37,500 nt of DNA. It comes from Cryptomeria japonica. Taxonomy: Eukaryota > Streptophyta > Pinopsida > Cupressales > Cupressaceae. Shown in pieces: positions 32,071 through 37,500 of the stretch (position 1 is the first letter of the stretch; each line of letters starts with the position of its first letter). Both the position numbers and the translations under genes were made by a program. The notes under the pieces were generated by a model. The model saw nothing but the letters and a program-made list of their open reading frames with translations. It had not been told where the DNA came from and ran no database searches. Location: positions 508,638,873 to 508,676,372 of the forward strand of contig NC_081415.1 of the NCBI RefSeq assembly GCF_030272615.1, given 5' to 3'.

Positions 32071-33920
32071 ATGGGTAATAATAATAATTTTTTTGATCGA
32101 GTTTTCTCTACTTTGTCGAGCTATGAGGAAGAATCAAAAAGCAGTCCATCACCCTCCACCAGTCAAGAACCATATAGGAAGACAAGGACACAATGGAAAT
32201 CCTGGACACATGGGGTACGGTATCTTTGTGGCTCCCCCCAGAAAGATTACAAGTGTTAATTCAATCCTGCTTAGACATCTGTTCAATTTGGAAAATAAAT
32301 CTCCATGTCATCCCAAATGGGTTTTTTTGAATGGAGAGAGGAAAGACATATATTGGCATGGTCCAGGTTCCCAATTCCAGTCTAGCCGATTTCCCGCCAC
32401 TAATAGGGTTTTAGACTGGCAGGAGGTGTTGTCAAAAAAGGCAAAATGGGCTATGAAATTGAATAATCATCCTCATCCACAGAATATGGCACAAACCCGT
32501 TATGGGGTTAAGAAAAATCAAGATAGAAAATGGAATTCAGAAGGGCAAAAACAACCAATGTACCCAAAATTTAATCAAGCTTTCATCCAAAGGAAGCAAA
32601 TGAAAGAACTGGAATGCCTTGGGGTACCGAGGTCCCAGGCACCTAGAAACCAAACAAGTTTCAATCTGTTGGACCCTGCAAGCAAGAAGAATGAAAGAAA
32701 TTTAAAGTCGAAACCTTTGTCATTCACAATAAAGGGTTTAAGAGCCATCAGAATAAATGCCAGAAGTTGGGTGTGTTTTCCAAATAGCTTGGAACCAGAC
32801 AAACCATTAGTGACATTGTGGCTTGGTGGCAACAAAATTTTGGTCGACAGGTAAGTATCTCGATTCTTCTGAATGATTATCTTTTCATTCTGTGTTGCAA
32901 TGAAAATCTTAAGAATAAAATTCTGAATGGATATCTATCATTTACAAAGGGTTTAATTTTAAGATTATGGCATGGGAAATAAATTTTGACCCCTTTTTAA
33001 ATCGATGCTTGAGAAACCCTAGATGGGTTCACATCCCTTATTTACTAGTGGAATTGGCTTATTTAGATACTATTGTTGAAATTGGTAATGAATTAGGAAC
33101 ATTCATAGCAGTAAATAGCGGGTTTAATGCATCTATTGAGGTCAAAATATCGGCTGATATGGATCCTAGCATGAATTGCCCAGAACCACTAGAATTAATC
33201 ATTGATATTGAAGCATACGACATTAAGGCAAAAATTTTAGTAGGATCTGTGCCAAACAATATTTTAACACATATACAATCATGTAAAAATTCCCTTGTAA
33301 CACCTACTGAGACAAAGGAAAAAGTAAACTTCTTTAACAATGGTTTTGGGGGCTTGTTTTTAGAAAATACAAGAATGTCCGCTGAAACGGCTTCCCCAGT
33401 TAAGCCTGTGGTTGAAGAAATTTTTGATTCTCCTAAGCTAGGTCATTTTGTCTCACATCCCCCATCTCCCACCTTAAAGGGGCAGACTAAGGAGGCCCAA
33501 TTGGTTGAGAATACTATGGATGAAGGTCCGGTAAGGGCCTCAGAGGATTAAATTCCTATAGAATTTGAAGTTGCTTACAACTTATTGAGATGTAATCAAT
33601 TATCAGATGATGAACTGGTGGATGAAGATAGTCTGAAAGTTATAGAAGAGAAAAACATAATTATAGAGGCTATTATGCAACTGGAAAGTAAGGAAGTTAA
33701 CCAATATGAGGCCTCACCAAATGATCTTTGTGATTAGAGGCTGGGACTAGAAATGGATTGCCCAAACAAAGAATCTTCAGATTGTGGGAAGGCAAGCAAG
33801 AAAAGAGGAAGAAAATCATTAGTGGAATTAAGGGAAATGGCTGGTGCGGTTGAAAACCAAGCCAAAAGCACATCACTATTAAACATCGGGAAGGGGAAAT
33901 GGCTTCCCACAATACAATGA
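32071..33920 (+). pseudogene. LINE D ORF1 (DUF4283-like, broken)
   Basis: ORF1 protein of plant L1 LINEs is thought to bind element RNA. The start may be ATG at 32071 (MGNNNNFFDRVFSTLSSYEE), shifting within 150 bases to the frame of IFVAPPRKITSVNSILLRH. Another shift near 32760 leads to DIVAWWQQNFGRQVSIS and GLILRLWH, and one near 32965 to INFDPFLNRCLRNPRWVHIP and TIVEIGNELGTFIAV, the DUF4283-like part. A stop at 33549 is followed in frame by an acidic stretch and a basic KKRGRKS motif. The final stop is TGA at 33918-33920, which overlaps the ORF2 start. I saw no zinc knuckle. Confidence 0.75.
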
Positions 33921-35220
33921 AAGTCATATCCTGGAATGTTAGGGGCCTTAACGCCCCTAACAAACAACGTTTACTAAAATGCTCTCACAATATTTAAGTT
34001 TGGAATCATAATCCTGCAAGAAACTAGTCTTTCAAAAGAAGAATGGTCATGCATCAACGGGAAATGGGGTGTATGGAAAGTCAACCCACTTTATGTTAAT
34101 GGTTCGGTATGGGAGGCTAGCCATTCTCTGGACTCCTAGGAAGGTAATGTTTGAGGAAATAATACAAAAAAAAGATAACATGGCATAATAGTTAAAATCT
34201 TATGCAGCCCTTTGGAATTCTTTCTGATCAATGTTTATGGGCCCATTAGTACAGTAGGCAAAAAGGAAATTTGGAAGGAGATAGAAGAATTTATAACACA
34301 AAATGCAAAACAAAATTTTATAATAGGTGGAGACTTTAATGCAATCGGGAACTTAATAGAAAAATAGGGATGTGTGCAAAATGAATATGTTGCACTGATA
34401 GAATTCAATGATTGGATAAATAGAAACCATTTCTTGGAAATCCAAACCACCAATGGGACTTTCATTTGGAGAAACAAAAGATTAGGGAGTGCAAATATAT
34501 CTGAAAAATTGGATAGATTCCTTTGTTGTGGTAACATTGCAAAATTTAGCTACAATCTCAACTCTTCAATCATGGCAAACCCAGGCTCAGATCAATATCA
34601 TGTAACTTTAACAATTGTGGAAGAGAATAAGCCAAAAAAATGTCCCTTCAAATTCAAAAAGATGTGGCTGCAAGAACCAAACTTCATGACTCTAATGGAA
34701 GAATAGTGGAAAGAGGAACAAATCATAGGTTCAAAAACATATATCTTTGTCTCAAAACTAAAAAGGCTAAAATAGAAAATATTAGAGTGGAAAAGAGTAC
34801 ACTTTAAGAATATTTTTCATGAGAAACAATACATAGAAGAAGATCTAGATAATTTAAATGAGGATGTGATCAAATTTGGAATGGATAGTTCTAGATATTT
34901 TAAGCAGAAAGAATTATTACATAGGTACGAGGGCATACTTACTAAGGAGGAAATTCATTGGAAATGAAAAACTAGAGAACAGTGGCTGAGTGAAGGAGAT
35001 AATAACACAAAGTTTTTTCATAATAGTAGCAAAGTTGAAAGGAATATTAATAGGATCCAAAAAATAAAAACCCTAACAAGTCAAATAATAGAAGAACCAA
35101 AAGAAGTAGTTAGGGAAGTGATCAACTACTCAGAATACATTAAACAGCTGGGGATACTCAAATATATCTACCCAAAATAAACTATTAAAGTATATTACTA
35201 GCCTAATCACTTAAGCTAAT
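33917..35220 (+). pseudogene. LINE D ORF2 endonuclease region (broken)
   Basis: The start is ATG at 33917, sharing the bases ATGA with the ORF1 stop. The endonuclease (exonuclease-endonuclease-phosphatase fold) would nick target DNA. It begins MKVISWNVRGLNAPNKQR, shifts frame near 33990, and continues with IIILQETSLS (catalytic E), LINVYGP, and GGDFNAI (34326-34346; D and N present). The final motif reads SDQYHV (about 34587) where SDHYPV-type is usual, so the catalytic histidine is lost. Stops occur near 34131, 34365 and 34704. A linker with EGDNNTKFFHNSSKVER, typical of L1 between endonuclease and reverse transcriptase, follows. Confidence 0.82.
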
Positions 35221-36277
35221 AATAAGATGTTGATTGGTAAGTTCTCCCTAGAGGAAATCAAAGAGGCAGTATTTCAACTCCACACTAACAAGGCCCTGGG
35301 GCCAGATGGTTTCCTGACAGGGTTTTTCCAGAAATGTTGGCATTTTTGGGCCATGATATTTGGGAGGCAATAGAGAGTATGAGAAATTTGGGTAGCATAT
35401 TAAGGGAAGTAAACAATACCTTTATAGCCCTAATTCCTAAAAACAATAGGCAAAGGGGTTGGATGGTTTTAGGCCCATCTCCCTATGTAATACAATATAC
35501 AAGGTGTTGTCTAAAGCAATTGCTAATAGACTAAAGGTTTTGTTACCAAGTATTATATCCGAGGAAACAACAGGGTTTGTCCCTGGGAGATTCATTTTGG
35601 ATGGGGTAATAATAGCACAAAAAACTATACATTCAACACAAAAAAATAAAGAATCTAGTATGCTCTTAAAACTAGACATAAAGAAAGCATATGATAAGGT
35701 AGATTGGCACTTCCTATGCAAGTGTATGGAAGCATTTGGCATATCCAGACAATTCATCCACGCCACCTTCAACTATATATCTAGCTTGAGGATGTCAATC
35801 TTCGTCAACTACTCTTCTGAAGGATACTTTGGTATATCAAGAGGTCTTAGACATGGAGATCCATGATCTCCCTTCTTATTCATCATCATGACAAAAGCAT
35901 TTGGAAGGGCTATTGATGCATTACACAGGGAGGATAAAATTAAAGGACTGAAGGTAACAATTGGGGTAGATAACATTACTCATCAACAATTTGTTGATGA
36001 TACAATGTTATTTGGAGTTAGCAATTTTCAGGAGGCTAGGGCCTATAAAAACCTTATGCATAATTACTCTAAAGCCTCAGGGCAGGAGGTGAATGTGAAT
36101 AAATCAAAAATCTTCTGCATCAATACTGCTAACGAAGAGGAAGTCAGAATCAGCCAATTGCTCAATTTTAAGATTGACAATTTCCCATGTAAATACCTGG
36201 GGCTACCTTTGGATAAGGGCGTAAGGGTGAATAAACTTCGGGACCCTATCAAAGATAAGTTAATGCAGAAGGCTTAA
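35221..36277 (+). pseudogene. LINE D ORF2 reverse transcriptase (broken)
   Basis: The RVT_1 reverse transcriptase would prime cDNA synthesis from the nicked target. Motifs in order are LHTNKALGPDGF, then a frameshift, FIALIPKNN, another shift, FRPISLCNTIYKVLSKAIANR, GFVPGRFI, LKLDIKKAYDKVDW with the first catalytic aspartate, and GLRHGDP followed by a stop at 35864-35866 where leucine is usual. FVDD at 35990-36001 keeps both aspartates, and KYLGLPL closes the thumb. The end of this segment has a stop at 36275-36277, probably a CAA to TAA change, since the frame goes straight on. Confidence 0.88.
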
Positions 36278-37500
36278 TTGTGGAAAGGGAAATGGCTCTC
36301 CAATCTAGGGAGAGCTGCAATGATCAAATCAGTCTTTTCTTCCATACCTACATACCAACTATCCTGCATCCTTCTTGTACACAGAGCTAAAGAAAAGCTA
36401 GACAGAATACTTAGTAAATTCTATTGGCAAGGATCGTCTGAAAATAAAAAACTAGCCTTGATTAGTTGGGACAAAATCTGTAGGCCAACAACTTTTGGGG
36501 GTGCAGGAATTAAAAACTTGAAATGGCAGTGTTTGGCCTTAGGGGCTAAGCTCATCAGGAATATGTACACAAAACCCAATAGAAAATGGTTTAAGGTCCT
36601 TCAAAATAAATATCTAACAAGTTCGGACCCTATCTGCATTTTTAGAACTGCAGAGCCACCAAAAGGGTCGAGGGTATGGAACTTTATGATTGATTGTAGG
36701 AAAATAATATTAGATAAAATTACATGGGATATTGTTGAAGGGAATAAAGCTAAGTTTTGGAGCAACTCTTGGGGAGGGTACCCAGCTCTGGACAACCTAG
36801 ATATTAGCCCTAGAATCAAAGAAGTCTTAACAAACCTTTGGGGATTTTTCTTTAAGGACTACATTAAAATCATCCTTGGGAATCCCTGCCCTAGCTGGGA
36901 ATGGAGGTGCTTGGATAATAATCCGCTAACCCATGATGAAAAGAGGGAGTTACTAGCAGTCTTAGCAAATAGGCAAATTAACATTAGGATAGGAGATGAC
37001 AAGTTAGTATGGGTAGGATCTAACTATCTAACTCAGGATCATATAAATCCAAAGACAGTTATGAGTTAATGATAAACAAGTGTAACTGGAATAAGACTAA
37101 TCTACCTATTCACTTATGCTGGGACAAGGCCTGTTTGCCCAAGGCAGGAATGTTTTTGTGGGCAATCATGCAACAAAGAATTATAACAGGAGATTGGTTC
37201 CACAAAATAGGGTTTGAAGGACCATATAGATGTCCTTTATGTGAATCTAAAGAGGAATTGGTGGATCATATATTGGTTGGGTGTATCTATATGCATCTAA
37301 ATGCTAGGAATGGATCAAAACAAAATTATAGTGGAGCTCTACTATCCCCCAAAATATAAAAAATGTTAATGGAAGGATGGCCTTTACTACATTAAAAAAG
37401 CATAGACAAGGATCTATGGAAAATTTCACCTTCAATTATGGTATGGGAGATATGGAATGAAACAAATAGGAGAATTTTTTCAGATAAAAAAATGGAATCA
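36278..37500 (+). pseudogene. LINE D ORF2 C-terminus with zf-RVT (partial)
   Basis: It continues ORF2 with LWKGKWLSNLGRAAMIKSV, FYWQGSSENKKLALISW and FGGAGIKNLKWQCLALGAKL, the standard plant LINE segment after the polymerase. A frameshift near 37050 leads into the zf-RVT domain (about 37069-37300): WDKACLPKAGMFLWAIMQQR, and CPLCESKEELVDHILVGC with its zinc-binding CxxC...H...C. Stops follow at 37357 and near 37393. The last bases still read VWEIWNETNRRIF, typical of the ORF2 end, so the element ends not far beyond the window. Confidence 0.82.

Larger units (their letters stand above)
32071..37500 (+). mobile_element. L1-type plant LINE D, cut by window end
   Basis: A plus-strand non-LTR retrotransposon with ORF1 (DUF4283-like), then ORF2 with apurinic-type endonuclease, reverse transcriptase and a C-terminal zf-RVT domain. 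It runs off the right edge still in coding sequence, so its 3' end, A tail and target-site duplication are not visible. The 5' end cannot be fixed; coding starts at about 32071. Frameshifts and stops in both ORFs show it is inactive. Confidence 0.9.

Noticed and set aside
1-37500. CRISPR array, bacterial operon, or tRNA/rRNA genes
   Set aside because: No regularly spaced identical repeats, no bacterial gene organisation and no RNA gene folds were seen. The window is plant nuclear DNA.

Overview
This window looks like plant nuclear DNA from a large, repeat-rich genome, possibly a gymnosperm such as a conifer. The species cannot be fixed from the sequence alone. The plant call rests on a two-exon plant defensin gene with the family's usual signal-peptide intron, plant-style Ty1/copia elements primed by initiator tRNA-Met, and a plant L1-type LINE with a zf-RVT tail. 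The large-genome call rests on old, heavily mutated retroelements that cover about three quarters of the window.

Layout from left to right: (1) AT-rich flank with short tandem repeats (1-611). (2) Copia element A on the + strand (612-7896), with 1.37 and 1.43 kb LTRs, PBS, PPT and gag-pol broken by many stops. (3) AT-rich spacer (7897-8751). (4) Element B on the - strand (about 8752-16248), a Ty3/gypsy-like LTR element with gag, a retropepsin-like region and a proline-rich region but no visible reverse transcriptase, RNase H or integrase. (5) A low-copy island (16249-22523) with a decayed coding relic of unknown family, the defensin gene on the - strand (19021-19400), a probable SINE with target-site duplication (19808-19970), and AT-rich DNA without recognisable genes. 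(6) Copia element C on the - strand (22524-31207), with 1.66 and 1.47 kb LTRs and a very long gag holding several zinc knuckles and a coiled coil. (7) Three successive tandem duplications (31302-32068). (8) LINE D on the + strand (about 32071 to beyond the window end), with ORF1, endonuclease, reverse transcriptase and zf-RVT, interrupted by frameshifts and stops.

The only gene that looks intact and host-encoded is the defensin, probably a secreted, cationic antimicrobial-type peptide of 75 residues as precursor. Every retroelement open frame is damaged, so none looks capable of moving on its own proteins. A and C share the same PBS and PPT type but differ in gag architecture and LTR sequence. 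I found no operon, CRISPR array or other novel multi-gene system. The most unusual items are the gag-protease-only element B, the ATGA stop/start overlap in the LINE, the long multi-knuckle gag of C, the SINE candidate and the divergent defensin. Frameshifts, boundaries and divergences were read by eye.
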